Notes under the pieces: generated by a model
The model's input: only the letters and a program-made list of their open reading frames with translations
Database searches by the model: none
What the model was told of the DNA's origin: nothing
From: Crocinitomicaceae bacterium
Lineage (GTDB): Bacteria > Bacteroidota > Bacteroidia > Flavobacteriales_G > Salibacteraceae
DNA: 64,000 nt
Reading direction: 5' to 3'
Assembly: GCA_002713215.1 (NCBI GenBank)
Contig: PAVO01000019.1
Coordinates: 496,001 to 560,000, forward strand
In this document: piece after piece, positions 28,415 through 37,495 of the stretch
Layout: each line of letters starts with the position of its first letter
Position numbering within the stretch: the stretch's first letter is position 1
Program-made: the position numbers and the translations under genes

Positions 28415-29578
28415 ATGGATTTGTCGATATATTTTTCACCACTTGACTACACCAATTCCAACTATTCCAATGATGACTTAGGTTGCACTGTTCAGTTTCA
28501 TAACAGTTCCAATGGCTTCCCGAATTTCGAAGATTTTGATCTTGTAATACTTGGTGTTAAAGAAGAAAGGAACAGTTATAAGAATAAAGGTTGCAAAAAT
28601 GGACCGGATGCAATCCGATCAAAATTGTATAGCCTTAAAAGCAATTGGAATAACCGTAAAATTGCTGATCTGGGAAACATCGAAGCCGGTGAATCGGTAA
28701 CTGATACTTATTATGCCGTTAATAATGTAATTGCTGAGTGTGTGAAATCGGGAGTGCTTCCAATTATCCTGGGTGGTTCGCAAGATTTAACCTATGCCAA
28801 TTACGAAGCTTACGAGAAGTTAGAGCAGGTGGTAAATATTGTTAGCGTAGACCGTGCTCTGGATTTGGGAGATGTTGAAGAGGGAATTCGATCAAACGGT
28901 TATCTAAATAAGATTATCCTTCATCAGCCCAACTATTTATTCAATTACAGTAACATAGGCTATCAAACCTATTTTGTGAGTGAGGAAGAACGAAAATTAA
29001 TGGATCGACTTCACTTTGACATTCATCGGTTTGGTGAAGTCAAAGCGGACATTAAAGAAGTGGAACCTGTGGTTCGGAACGCAGATATTCTAAGTTTTGA
29101 CATTTCTTCTATCCGATCTTCAGATGCAGGAGCATGTGAACATACTACCCCAAATGGTTTTAACGGAGAGGAAGCATGCAGTATAACCCGATATGCCGGA
29201 TTGAGCGATAAACTCACTTCTTTTGGGCTTTACGAATACAACCCTGATCTTGATACCAATGGGCAAACAGCCTTTCTAATTGCAGAAATGATTTGGTATT
29301 TTGTGGAAGGGTTCTATAACCGCAAGGGAGACGTGCTTCACAAGAGAAATAAGGATTTGCTGAAATATATCGTCACGACGAACACCGAAGTACAGGAGAT
29401 AGTATTTTACAAAAATTTGGTTTCCGATCGTTGGTGGTTAGATGTTCCTTACCCTGAGAGTAAGCTGTCAAAATATAGAAGGCATCAGTTAGTACCATGT
29501 TCTTATGCAGATTATCAAAAAGCATGTAACGATACAGTCCCGGAGAAGTGGTGGAGTAATTACCGCAAGTTCAAATAG
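28415..29578 (+). CDS. Arginase/formimidoylglutamase-fold protein with a degraded metal site
   Basis: 387 residues, 24 bases after topA. The fold is recognisable from GCKNGPDAIR, LPIILGGSQDLTYANY and NADILSFDISSIRSSDAG, which correspond to the three metal-ligand blocks of the ureohydrolase family. The ligands are mostly lost: GGDH is GGSQ (Gln123), DxHxD is DRALD (Ala148 for His), and SFDxD is SFDIS (Ser231 for Asp). Two of the usual six ligand positions in the second block and one in the third remain. A manganese-dependent hydrolase activity is therefore unlikely. It precedes the porP-gldKLMN cluster, which hints at a role tied to gliding or secretion, but this is only context. Confidence 0.8.
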   Translation: MDLSIYFSPLDYTNSNYSNDDLGCTVQFHNSSNGFPNFEDFDLVILGVKEERNSYKNKGCKNGPDAIRSKLYSLKSNWNNRKIADLGNIEAGESVTDTYYAVNNVIAECVKSGVLPIILGGSQDLTYANYEAYEKLEQVVNIVSVDRALDLGDVEEGIRSNGYLNKIILHQPNYLFNYSNIGYQTYFVSEEERKLMDRLHFDIHRFGEVKADIKEVEPVVRNADILSFDISSIRSSDAGACEHTTPNGFNGEEACSITRYAGLSDKLTSFGLYEYNPDLDTNGQTAFLIAEMIWYFVEGFYNRKGDVLHKRNKDLLKYIVTTNTEVQEIVFYKNLVSDRWWLDVPYPESKLSKYRRHQLVPCSYADYQKACNDTVPEKWWSNYRKFK

Positions 29579-29652
29579 ACGAATTAAAATAAAAAGGGTT
29601 GCCTCGCGTTGGAGAAATGTCCATCGTTAATTGGGCGGTTGTTAAAAATGTA

Positions 29653-29681
29653 TTGTTAATATAATTTTTTAACTATTTTAG
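29653..29681 (+). promoter_or_regulatory. Promoter of the porP/sprF gene
   Basis: TTG at 29653-29655, 18-base spacer, TATTTTAG at 29674-29681 (one mismatch), then CCGCC. The ATG follows at 29713. Confidence 0.5.
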
Positions 29682-29712
29682 CCGCCTTGTTAGCATTAAA
29701 CTAGCTAAGAAT

Positions 29713-30729
29713 ATGAAAAATATAATTACTGTTTTATTGAGTTTAAGTGTGTTGGGTGCAATTGCTCAGCAAGATCCACAGTTCACAATGAACTTTGCCA
29801 ACAAATTGTACAACAACCCTGCTTATGCAGGAACTAACAAGATCTGTGCTACAGGAATTTTCAGACAGCAATGGGCTGGTATAGAAGGTGCCCCTAGGGA
29901 CATCCTTTTTTCGGTTCATTCTCCAATTAACCTAAAAATTTGGGAAGAGTCACAGTGGATCAACCCTGGAGTTGGATTCACTTTTATTGATGACGAAATA
30001 GGCCCTATTAGTACTAATGGCTTTAAAGCAGCAATTGCAAATCATTTTAAGTTTAGTAGCATTGGAACCATTAGCCTTGGATTTGGAGTTGGAACTATGG
30101 GCGTCAGGATAGATGGTAGTAAAATGAGAACACCTGATGGAGGTATTGCGGGACAAGGATCATCAATACAGGATCCTAATATTCTTGCTGCTATGGGAAA
30201 CAGGCAGTATGGATTTGATATGGACTTTGGTCTATATTATCAATCAGCCGATGAGAAAATTTTTGCCGGGGCAAGTGTAGCCCATTTAACTAAGGGTAAC
30301 TTTAGTTTTGAGCAAGACCCAACTCTTGGAATCACAAAATATCAGGTACAGCCTCATGCTTATTTTATGGGAGGTTATCGCATGAACAATTTCTTGGGTT
30401 CAGAGGATTGGGATTTACTTCCTTCAGCTTTTGTAAAAACTGAATTTAAAACAACTCAGGTTGATATTAATGTTCGTGCAATCAAACAGAACAAGATATG
30501 GGCTGGTGTTTCCTGGAGATTCCAGGATGCAGCTGCGTTAATGGGTGGATATAACTGGCATAACGTTGGAGGCGGAAAGGGTACCGCTAAAGTTGGTTTT
30601 TCTTACGATATAAATACTTCCAAGTTGTTTAAACACAATGTTGGATCATTTGAAATATTTGTCAATTATTGCTTTGGAATCACACCAAAACCCAAAATTT
30701 CAATTCATAAAAATCCGCTCTGGCTCTAG
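29713..30729 (+). CDS. PorP/SprF family type IX secretion outer-membrane protein
   Basis: 338-residue outer-membrane barrel. The signal peptide ends AIAQ, and the mature start QDPQFTMNFANKLYNNPAYAG is the PorP/SprF signature. Members help deliver or anchor particular T9SS cargo (SprF for the SprB adhesin) or belong to the core complex (PorP); which applies here cannot be told. gldK starts about 105 bases downstream with its own -7 box. Confidence 0.92.
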   Translation: MKNIITVLLSLSVLGAIAQQDPQFTMNFANKLYNNPAYAGTNKICATGIFRQQWAGIEGAPRDILFSVHSPINLKIWEESQWINPGVGFTFIDDEIGPISTNGFKAAIANHFKFSSIGTISLGFGVGTMGVRIDGSKMRTPDGGIAGQGSSIQDPNILAAMGNRQYGFDMDFGLYYQSADEKIFAGASVAHLTKGNFSFEQDPTLGITKYQVQPHAYFMGGYRMNNFLGSEDWDLLPSAFVKTEFKTTQVDINVRAIKQNKIWAGVSWRFQDAAALMGGYNWHNVGGGKGTAKVGFSYDINTSKLFKHNVGSFEIFVNYCFGITPKPKISIHKNPLWL

Positions 30730-30768
30730 GGTTCAAAGAGATATACAACATTTCTAATTAATTTACGT

Positions 30769-30776
30769 TATTTTTG
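30769..30776 (+). promoter_or_regulatory. -7 box upstream of gldK
   Basis: TATTTTTG, exact TAnnTTTG, 59 bases before the gldK ATG at 30836. It would allow gldKLMN expression apart from the preceding gene. Confidence 0.45.
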
Positions 30777-30825
30777 GCGTTTGCTGAATGATTAAAATAT
30801 TGAACATAAAGTACAAATCTAAAAT

Positions 30826-30831
30826 AGGAGG
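30826..30831 (+). promoter_or_regulatory. Strong Shine-Dalgarno that fixes the gldK start
   Basis: AGGAGG ends 4 bases before the ATG at 30836. This and the lipoprotein signal peptide rule out the in-frame ATG at 30788. Such strong sites are uncommon among the genes of this window. Confidence 0.75.
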
Positions 30832-30835
30832 AAGC

Positions 30836-32152
30836 ATGAAAAAGTTGCTAATCTTATCTGTAGCCCTGTCATTGACGCTGGTTGGTTGTTATACCGACGC
30901 TGGTGGTCAATTGGTAGGAGTTCAAGATAGACAAGTCTGGTATCAGCCGGATCCTTATGGTATGTTATATATACCACCGGGAAGTTATAATATGGGTCCT
31001 AGTGATCAGGATGCACCATATTCATATACATCAAGATCTAAAACGGTTTCGATTTCACCTTTTTATATGGATGAAACAGAAATTACGAATAACGAATACA
31101 GGCAGTTTGTTGTGTGGGTTCGGGATTCAATGGCATACAAGATTCTTGGTGAAGAGGTAGGCGAAGAAGAATACTTAATTACAGTTAATGAATTTGAGGA
31201 AGATATTGATCCGCCGTACATTAACTGGGATGCTGAAATTCTTTGGAATGAACCTGAGAGTCGAGAGGCCTTGGCCGTTATGTTCCTGCCAGAATATGAA
31301 CGATTCTATGGGCATAGAACTATTGATACACGTAAGTTGATTTACGAGTATTATTGGATTGATTTTAAAGATGCTGCTAAGAAGAACCCAACAATAAATG
31401 GGGATCCAATGAGGGAAAGAGGAATGACTGATCGATCGGTATTTATAAAGTCGGACCAAATTAATATCTACCCGGATACCTTGTGTTGGATTCATGATTT
31501 TACATACTCATTTAATGAGCCGTTAACTAATATGTATTTCTGGCATCCAGCTTATGATGAGTATCCTTTGGTAGGTGTCTCTTGGAAGCAGGCCAGAGCT
31601 TTTAGCTTGTGGAGAACCTTCTTACACAATAAGTTTCTTGCAACAGTTGGTGAAACATTTGTTCAGGATTATAGGTTGCCAAATGAATCTGAGTGGGAGT
31701 ATGCATCAAGAGGTGGATTGGATTTGTCTCCATACCCTTGGGGAGGACCTTACACAAGAAATACAAGAGGTTGTTTCTTGGCTAACTTCAAGCCATTAAG
31801 AGGAAATTATTATGACGATGGTGGAATCCATACAGTTCCGGTTGTTTCTTATGAGCCTAATGACTTTGGCCTTTATTGTATGGCTGGTAATGTAGCAGAG
31901 TGGACGAGCAATGCATTTGATGAGTCCGCATTGGATTTTGCCCATGATTTGAACATGGATTATGTATATGAGGCTAAGGATGATGATCCACCTGTTCTTA
32001 AAAGAAAAGTTATACGTGGTGGCTCTTGGAAGGATGTAGGTTATTACATGCAAACAAGTACCAGAACGTACGAATATCAAGATACAGCCAAATCTTACAT
32101 TGGCTTCAGGAATGTAATGAGCTATCTAGGAATGGGTAAGTCTCAAATATAA
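30836..32152 (+). CDS. gldK: GldK, gliding motility / T9SS ring lipoprotein
   Basis: 438-residue lipoprotein with lipobox LVGC (Cys18). The body is the formylglycine-generating-enzyme-like (FGE-sulfatase) fold: IPPGSYNMGPSD, MDETEITNNEYRQFV, YPLVGVSWKQARAF, RLPNESEWEYASRGG, GNVAEWTSNAF and VIRGGSWKDVGY. GldK (PorK) forms the large periplasmic ring with GldN under the outer membrane. A segment of about 110 residues is inserted after the first motif block. gldL follows after 52 bases. Confidence 0.95.
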   Translation: MKKLLILSVALSLTLVGCYTDAGGQLVGVQDRQVWYQPDPYGMLYIPPGSYNMGPSDQDAPYSYTSRSKTVSISPFYMDETEITNNEYRQFVVWVRDSMAYKILGEEVGEEEYLITVNEFEEDIDPPYINWDAEILWNEPESREALAVMFLPEYERFYGHRTIDTRKLIYEYYWIDFKDAAKKNPTINGDPMRERGMTDRSVFIKSDQINIYPDTLCWIHDFTYSFNEPLTNMYFWHPAYDEYPLVGVSWKQARAFSLWRTFLHNKFLATVGETFVQDYRLPNESEWEYASRGGLDLSPYPWGGPYTRNTRGCFLANFKPLRGNYYDDGGIHTVPVVSYEPNDFGLYCMAGNVAEWTSNAFDESALDFAHDLNMDYVYEAKDDDPPVLKRKVIRGGSWKDVGYYMQTSTRTYEYQDTAKSYIGFRNVMSYLGMGKSQI

Positions 32153-32204
32153 TTTTACACTATTTATTTAATTTTTTAACGGTAACTACTTAAAACGAAT
32201 ACTT

Positions 32205-33047
32205 ATGTCAGGAAAAAAGGGAGGATTAGCAAATTTTCTATATGGAACGGAGAAAGGGAAGACGATTGTAAATATGGCTATGAGCTTGGGTGCTGCGATT
32301 GTAATTCTAGGTGCGCTTTTTAAAATTCAGCACTATCCTGGTGCTAGTATTATGTTGATTGTTGGATTGTGTACTGAGTCTGCATTATTTGCGTTAGGTG
32401 CTATTGAACCGCAACATTTGGCCAATGATTGGTCTAGAGTTTATCCTGAATTGGCTCATAATCCGGAAGATGATGAAATGGAAGATGAGTTTGAAGGAGA
32501 AGCTGCTCTCGAAGATGATGGTTTAACGGCTAGTCAGAAGTTGGATAAGATGATGGAAGAGGCAAATATCGGTCCTGATCTAATCAATAGTTTGGGTAGA
32601 GGTCTGGAAGGCTTAAAGAATACTACAGATCAATTGAATGACATGTCAAATGCTTCTGTTGCTACCGAAGAGTACGTAAATAGTGTGAGAAATGCTTCTA
32701 ATCAGGTTAGCTCATTAAGCGATACCTACGTTAAGGCTGCTAGTTCTATTGCAGGTCTTGCAGAAGAAAACGAAAGTGGTGTTGACTTTGGTGAGCAATT
32801 GGGGAGAATGTCCAAAAACCTAACCGAGTTAAATGCTTCATACGAATTGCAGCTTCAAAGTGCACAGGAAACACTTGAAAATTCTAAGAACTACTTCAAC
32901 GGTATGGATGAGGTTATGTCTAGCTTGAATAGTTCTGTTGGTGATGCTAAGGTTTACGCTGAAGCAATTTCTGAGCTTTCTAAAAACATTAGCAGTTTGA
33001 ATAACATTTATGGAAATATGTTAACTGCAATGAACCCTAATAACTAG
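32205..33047 (+). CDS. gldL: GldL, proton-channel subunit of the T9SS/gliding motor
   Basis: 280 residues. Two membrane helices (about 20-40 and 47-67) hold a buried acid, Glu58 in IVGLCTESALF, which corresponds to the proton-path glutamate of GldL5-GldM2 motors. The remaining 200 residues are cytoplasmic, acidic and coiled-coil-like. Upstream of gldM, its motor partner. Confidence 0.95.
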   Translation: MSGKKGGLANFLYGTEKGKTIVNMAMSLGAAIVILGALFKIQHYPGASIMLIVGLCTESALFALGAIEPQHLANDWSRVYPELAHNPEDDEMEDEFEGEAALEDDGLTASQKLDKMMEEANIGPDLINSLGRGLEGLKNTTDQLNDMSNASVATEEYVNSVRNASNQVSSLSDTYVKAASSIAGLAEENESGVDFGEQLGRMSKNLTELNASYELQLQSAQETLENSKNYFNGMDEVMSSLNSSVGDAKVYAEAISELSKNISSLNNIYGNMLTAMNPNN

Positions 33048-33080
33048 GAGACATACTTATAAATTTATTAACTACTAAAA

Positions 33081-33086
33081 AAGGAG
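33081..33086 (+). promoter_or_regulatory. Shine-Dalgarno of gldM
   Basis: AAGGAG, 4 bases before the ATG at 33091. The second gldM copy has the same element (35806-35811). Confidence 0.55.
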
Positions 33087-33090
33087 ATAT

Positions 33091-34734
33091 ATGTCTTTAG
33101 GTGATTTGCCTCCCCGGCAGAAGATGATTAACTTGATGTATTTGGTGCTTTTATGTCTTCTGGCCATGAATGTATCAAAGGAGATTCTTCATTCCTTCCT
33201 GATTATTAACGAAGGGTTGGAAAGAACTACCGATAATTTTGAGCATAAAATAGATCAAACCTATGAGAAGTTCAAAAGAATGAATATTGATGACCCAGCT
33301 AAAGTTGGGGAATTTTACAGCCATGCAAAAGAACTTAAGGTGAATGCTGATGATATAGTTGAATATATTGATGTATTAAAAAAGGAATTGTTTCGCGTTG
33401 TAGATAAAATTGAAGACCCTGTTGCATTGGATACAATGACATTAGAACATCTAAACGGAAAGGATAATCAGGATGTAGGTGCGCAAATTATGATTGGCCC
33501 AGAGGCAACCAAGCCATTTGGACCTGATGTAGAGTATAGCGCATTAAAGCTTAAGGCTAAGCTAGAAATATTTAATAAGCATTTGGCTGAGTTTATTCAG
33601 GAAGAAGAGTTGATTGCTAATATGCAAATTCCTTTGGAATCTCAAAAGGTTCATGATGTTGTTGAGGAATGGGAAATTGCAAACTTTTATCATCTGCCCA
33701 TGGCTGCAACAATTACTAATTTAACGAGATTTCAGGCTGCGGTTAGAAATTCAGAGGCAGATGCATTGAAAGAACTGATGAGGGAAATTAGTGCTGATGA
33801 TTTTGCATTTGACACCCTTGCGGTAAAGGTTATACCACGTAATGGAGTGTATATCACGCAAGGAGACTCTTTTCAGGCTGATGTAATTGTAGCCGCATAT
33901 AGTACAACTAAGGATCCTAAATTGGTGATTGGAGAAGTTGATACCACAAAATCTCAACCCGATGTTATAAATGGCGATACTTTGAATGTAACGTATAACC
34001 GGGGTATAGCAACTTACGGTACAAAAACAAGTACCTTAGGAGAGCAAAAATGGGGTGGAGTTATTAAGATTCTTAAGCCTAATGGAAAATGGGCGCATTA
34101 TAAGTTTGATCATAAGTATACTGTTGCAAAACCTAGTTTAGTAGTTTCTCCTACCAAAATGAATGTTTTCTACAAGGGACTTGAAAACCCTGTTGATATA
34201 TCGGTTTCGGGAATTGGACCTGAAAACTTGACCTTGAGTGTTCCGGGATGTAGAGTAGTTCCTAAGAACAAGGCACAAGGAAAATATGAGGTTATACCAA
34301 ACCCGAAGGCAAAAGCCAAAACGGTGAAAGTTTCGGTTACAGCAAACATCGATGGTAAGAAAACAACCTATAAGCCAATTGAATATCGTTTGAAAACAGT
34401 ACCTAAACCTATTCCATTCTTTAATGGAGCCAAAGGTTCTGCTGACATGAAAAGAAGTAGGCTTAGAACGGGTAAGTTCATTACTGCGAAATTGGAAGAT
34501 TTCCTTTTTGAATTACGATACAAAGTTTTAAGTTTTGAAATGATTGTTACCGTAAATGGTAAGCAATCTACCGAGAAATCGAAGTCTGGAAGATTGACTC
34601 CAAAAATGATCAGCATTTTGAAGAGTATGAAGCCAGGACAAACCGTGATTTTCCATAAGGTGGTAGCCAAAATGGATAAAGCTGGAGCTCAAAAGGTTTC
34701 TCTTGACGGTAGTGTGATTATTCACGTAAAATAG
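33091..34734 (+). CDS. gldM: GldM, periplasmic shaft of the T9SS/gliding motor
   Basis: 547 residues. A short cytoplasmic start (GDLPPRQKM, Arg9) leads to one membrane helix (12-33, NLMYLVLLCLLAMNVSKEIL); the rest is the periplasmic multi-domain shaft. The helical D1 region spans to about 220, with conserved WEIANFYHLPMAATITNLTRFQ before domains D2-D4 of beta type. The helix pairs with GldL and the tip contacts the GldK-GldN ring. A close paralogue lies downstream at 35818. Confidence 0.95.
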   Translation: MSLGDLPPRQKMINLMYLVLLCLLAMNVSKEILHSFLIINEGLERTTDNFEHKIDQTYEKFKRMNIDDPAKVGEFYSHAKELKVNADDIVEYIDVLKKELFRVVDKIEDPVALDTMTLEHLNGKDNQDVGAQIMIGPEATKPFGPDVEYSALKLKAKLEIFNKHLAEFIQEEELIANMQIPLESQKVHDVVEEWEIANFYHLPMAATITNLTRFQAAVRNSEADALKELMREISADDFAFDTLAVKVIPRNGVYITQGDSFQADVIVAAYSTTKDPKLVIGEVDTTKSQPDVINGDTLNVTYNRGIATYGTKTSTLGEQKWGGVIKILKPNGKWAHYKFDHKYTVAKPSLVVSPTKMNVFYKGLENPVDISVSGIGPENLTLSVPGCRVVPKNKAQGKYEVIPNPKAKAKTVKVSVTANIDGKKTTYKPIEYRLKTVPKPIPFFNGAKGSADMKRSRLRTGKFITAKLEDFLFELRYKVLSFEMIVTVNGKQSTEKSKSGRLTPKMISILKSMKPGQTVIFHKVVAKMDKAGAQKVSLDGSVIIHVK

Positions 34735-34740
34735 GAAATT

Positions 34741-35595
34741 ATGAAAAAGTTAATTCTTAGTTTATTTGTTTTAGTTGGATTAAGTATGAGCAGTACAGAT
34801 GTATTGGCTCAACAAACTGTACTTGATGGAGTTTATGTAAATGAAAATACTCCTTCTCGTAAGGTTATTCCTTATACCAATCTTCGGCAGGCTGATGTAA
34901 TGTGGTCGAAGCGAATATGGCGAAGAGTTGACTTAAGAAAGAAGCAGAATCAGGTATTTTATTACCCTGAGGAGCCGGCACAAGGAAGAAAGAACTTGTT
35001 TGATTACATCCGTCAGGCAATTTTGGATGATGGAACACTTACGGCATATGATCCTGGAACTGTTGTAGACCCAGATGATGAGTTTACGAGAGCATTAACC
35101 ACTGATGATGTAATGGCGAAAATGGTTAGTGAATCAGAAGTTGATATTTTCGATGAGTTTGGTGATCCTATTGGAACAGAAACAGTTCGTGATACTTTGC
35201 TTGCTACGGCCATTAAGTTTTATGAGATTAAAGAGGAGTGGTTTTTTGAAAAACAAAAATCGCAACTTGAGGTTAGAATTATCGGAATTAAACCGGTGGT
35301 TGAAAAGATAGGCGCTGATGGTGATCCTGTGTTGGAAGATTTGTTTTGGATTTATTTTCCAGAGGCAAGATTTGTTTTTGCCAACTCTGAAGTATTTAAC
35401 AGGGTTAATGACGCAGAAAGAAGAACCTACGAGGATATCTTTTGGAAACGCCAGTTTGAGTCTACTATTATCAAAGAATCTAACGTTTATGACCGTATGA
35501 TTAGTCAGTATAAAACAGGTTTAGATGCCTTGTTGGAAGCTGAGAAAATAGAGGAGAAGATTTTCAACTTCGAACATGATTTCTGGCATTACTAA
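34741..35595 (+). CDS. gldN: GldN, gliding motility / T9SS ring protein
   Basis: 284 residues, signal peptide ending DVLAQ. Typical GldN features: VNENTPSRKVIPYTNLRQADVMWSKRIWRRVDLR near the start, FYEIKEEWFFEKQKS in the middle and YEDIFWKRQFESTIIKESNVYDRMI toward the end. With GldK it forms the periplasmic ring. A strong terminator follows, closing the gldKLMN operon. Confidence 0.95.
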   Translation: MKKLILSLFVLVGLSMSSTDVLAQQTVLDGVYVNENTPSRKVIPYTNLRQADVMWSKRIWRRVDLRKKQNQVFYYPEEPAQGRKNLFDYIRQAILDDGTLTAYDPGTVVDPDDEFTRALTTDDVMAKMVSESEVDIFDEFGDPIGTETVRDTLLATAIKFYEIKEEWFFEKQKSQLEVRIIGIKPVVEKIGADGDPVLEDLFWIYFPEARFVFANSEVFNRVNDAERRTYEDIFWKRQFESTIIKESNVYDRMISQYKTGLDALLEAEKIEEKIFNFEHDFWHY

Positions 35596-35620
35596 AAATC
35601 CGGTATAAGTAAGGAATTGA

Positions 35621-35652
35621 AAAGGGGGAGCAGTTTTGCTCCCCCTTTTTTA
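35621..35652 (+). terminator. Rho-independent terminator after gldN
   Basis: AAAGGGGGAGCA (35621-35632) pairs perfectly with TGCTCCCCCTTT (35637-35648) across a 4-base loop and runs into a T-tract. It separates gldKLMN from the second gldM. Confidence 0.95.
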
Positions 35653-35776
35653 TTTATATAATCGAAGTTTACGTTCCATTTTATTACTTGGTTTTCAGCT
35701 ATAGTTTATGCTAACTTAGGTTGGTTTAGAAAGCCAATATTTACCCTTTGCAATAAAACGAGCAAGGCCAACGTTT

Positions 35777-35784
35777 TATATCTG
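35777..35784 (+). promoter_or_regulatory. Candidate -7 box of the second gldM
   Basis: TATATCTG (one mismatch to TAnnTTTG), 33 bases before the ATG. The nearest TTTG (35747-35750) is 26 bases upstream, longer than usual. Confidence 0.3.
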
Positions 35785-35817
35785 CACCCGAAGTACTAAC
35801 ATAAAAAGGAGAATATT

Positions 35818-37461
35818 ATGGCTTTAGGTGATTTGCCTCCCCGGCAAAAGATGATCAATTTAATGTATTTGGTATTATTATGTCTTTTGGCAATGAATGT
35901 GTCAAAGGAGATTTTGAATTCGTTTTTAATAATTAACGAAGGGTTAGAGCGAACGATCGACAATTTTGAACACAAAATAGAACAAACATTCGATCGGTTT
36001 AAGAGAATGAATGGTGATGATTCAAAGAAGGTAGGTGAGTTCTATAAGCAGGCTAAAACAGTAAAAAGCAAGGCCGATGAAATCGATTCTTACATCCATA
36101 AGTTAAAGAAGGAATTGTACCGTGTTGCTGATAACGTAGAAGACACTGCAGTGTTAAATTCAATGAATTTGAACAATTTGGAGAACAACGATGATCAGGA
36201 TATAGGAGCTCAGGTATTGATTGGGGCAGATGCAGCTAACCCGAAAAGCGCCGATGAGGAATATAGCGCGTTGCGATTAAAAAACATGATAGAGCAGTTT
36301 AACAACTACTTATCTGGAGTAATTCGTGATAAAGCATTGCTTTTAGACTTAACCATACCGCTTCATTCCCAAGTAGTAAATGATGTTGAAGAGAAATGGG
36401 AGATCGCAAACTTTTACCATCTTCCAATGGCCGCCACCATTACCAATTTAACACGGTTTCAGGCAGCGGTTAGGAATTCAGAAGCAGATGCTATGAAGGA
36501 ATTGATGAGAGAATTAGGTGAAGAAGACTTTTCATTTGATACGGTTTCGGTAAAGGTACTGCCCCGAAATGGGACGTATATAGCACAAGGAGATTCATTT
36601 AAAGCCGATGTTATTGTTGCAGCTTATAGTACCACTAAGGAGCCTAAATTGGTAATAGGGGAGGTGGATACCAGTGGTAACCAGCCCGCGGTATTAAATG
36701 GCGATACCTCCAATGTTTTGATTGAAAAAGGGATTGCTACTTACAGTGTAAAGACTTCAGATTTAGGTCAACAAAACTGGGGTGGAGTAATTAAGGTTCA
36801 AAAACCTAATGGTAAATGGGCCAAATATAAATTTAGCCACAGTTACATGGTTGCCAGGCCTACATTGGTGGTTTCACCAAAAAAAATGAATGTACTCTAC
36901 AAGGGGCTTAAAAACCCGGTTGATGTTTCAATAACAGGAATGCCATCTGAAAACTTAAGCGTTAGGGTTATGGGAGGTGATTGTCAGGTTATAAAAAAAG
37001 GGCCAGGAATTTACGACATCATTCCCAGTGAAAGTAATAGGGACAGTGATGTACGATTAATAGTAACATCTACCGACCCAATGAGTACACCAATTAAACC
37101 TTATGCCTTCAGGCTAAAACGGGTTCCTAAGCCCATTCCATTTTTTGGTGGAAAGACAGGTTATGCTAAAATGAGCCGTTCCCAGGTTAGGGCTGGACGA
37201 TACCTTTCAGCCAATCTTGAAGATTTTGTTTTCGCGCTAAATTACGAAGTAGTTAGTTTTAAGATGTCAGTTAGTGCAGGTGGTGACAGGTCCACTACGT
37301 TTATATCAACAAGTGGAAGGTTAACCCGTGAGATGAGAAACACATTACGTTCGGTAAGAAACGGCCATAAGGTTTCATTTTATAATATAGTAGCTAAGAT
37401 GAATACACCAAACGCCGTTAAGCGTCCTTTGGATGGCATAATTGTTATTACGGTTCAATGA
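35818..37461 (+). CDS. Second GldM-like motor shaft protein (GldM paralogue)
   Basis: Also 547 residues and collinear with GldM. The first 47 residues (membrane helix and start of D1) are nearly identical, as are WEIANFYHLPMAATITNLTRFQ and VIVAAYSTTK in the middle. Divergence is concentrated at about 65-190 and in the C-terminal third (about 385-547). The GldL-contacting helix is kept, so it should fit the same motor. It stands alone after a terminator, with its own Shine-Dalgarno, and no second gldL, gldK or gldN is present here. Confidence 0.93.
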   Translation: MALGDLPPRQKMINLMYLVLLCLLAMNVSKEILNSFLIINEGLERTIDNFEHKIEQTFDRFKRMNGDDSKKVGEFYKQAKTVKSKADEIDSYIHKLKKELYRVADNVEDTAVLNSMNLNNLENNDDQDIGAQVLIGADAANPKSADEEYSALRLKNMIEQFNNYLSGVIRDKALLLDLTIPLHSQVVNDVEEKWEIANFYHLPMAATITNLTRFQAAVRNSEADAMKELMRELGEEDFSFDTVSVKVLPRNGTYIAQGDSFKADVIVAAYSTTKEPKLVIGEVDTSGNQPAVLNGDTSNVLIEKGIATYSVKTSDLGQQNWGGVIKVQKPNGKWAKYKFSHSYMVARPTLVVSPKKMNVLYKGLKNPVDVSITGMPSENLSVRVMGGDCQVIKKGPGIYDIIPSESNRDSDVRLIVTSTDPMSTPIKPYAFRLKRVPKPIPFFGGKTGYAKMSRSQVRAGRYLSANLEDFVFALNYEVVSFKMSVSAGGDRSTTFISTSGRLTREMRNTLRSVRNGHKVSFYNIVAKMNTPNAVKRPLDGIIVITVQ

Positions 37462-37495
37462 TTTAGGAATTAGTCGGAGTTAATCCTTGTCTCAG

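Noticed and set aside
33091-37461. The two gldM copies as an assembly duplication.
   Set aside because: The nucleotide sequences differ throughout, including synonymous sites in the identical protein blocks, and the C-terminal parts diverge at the protein level.
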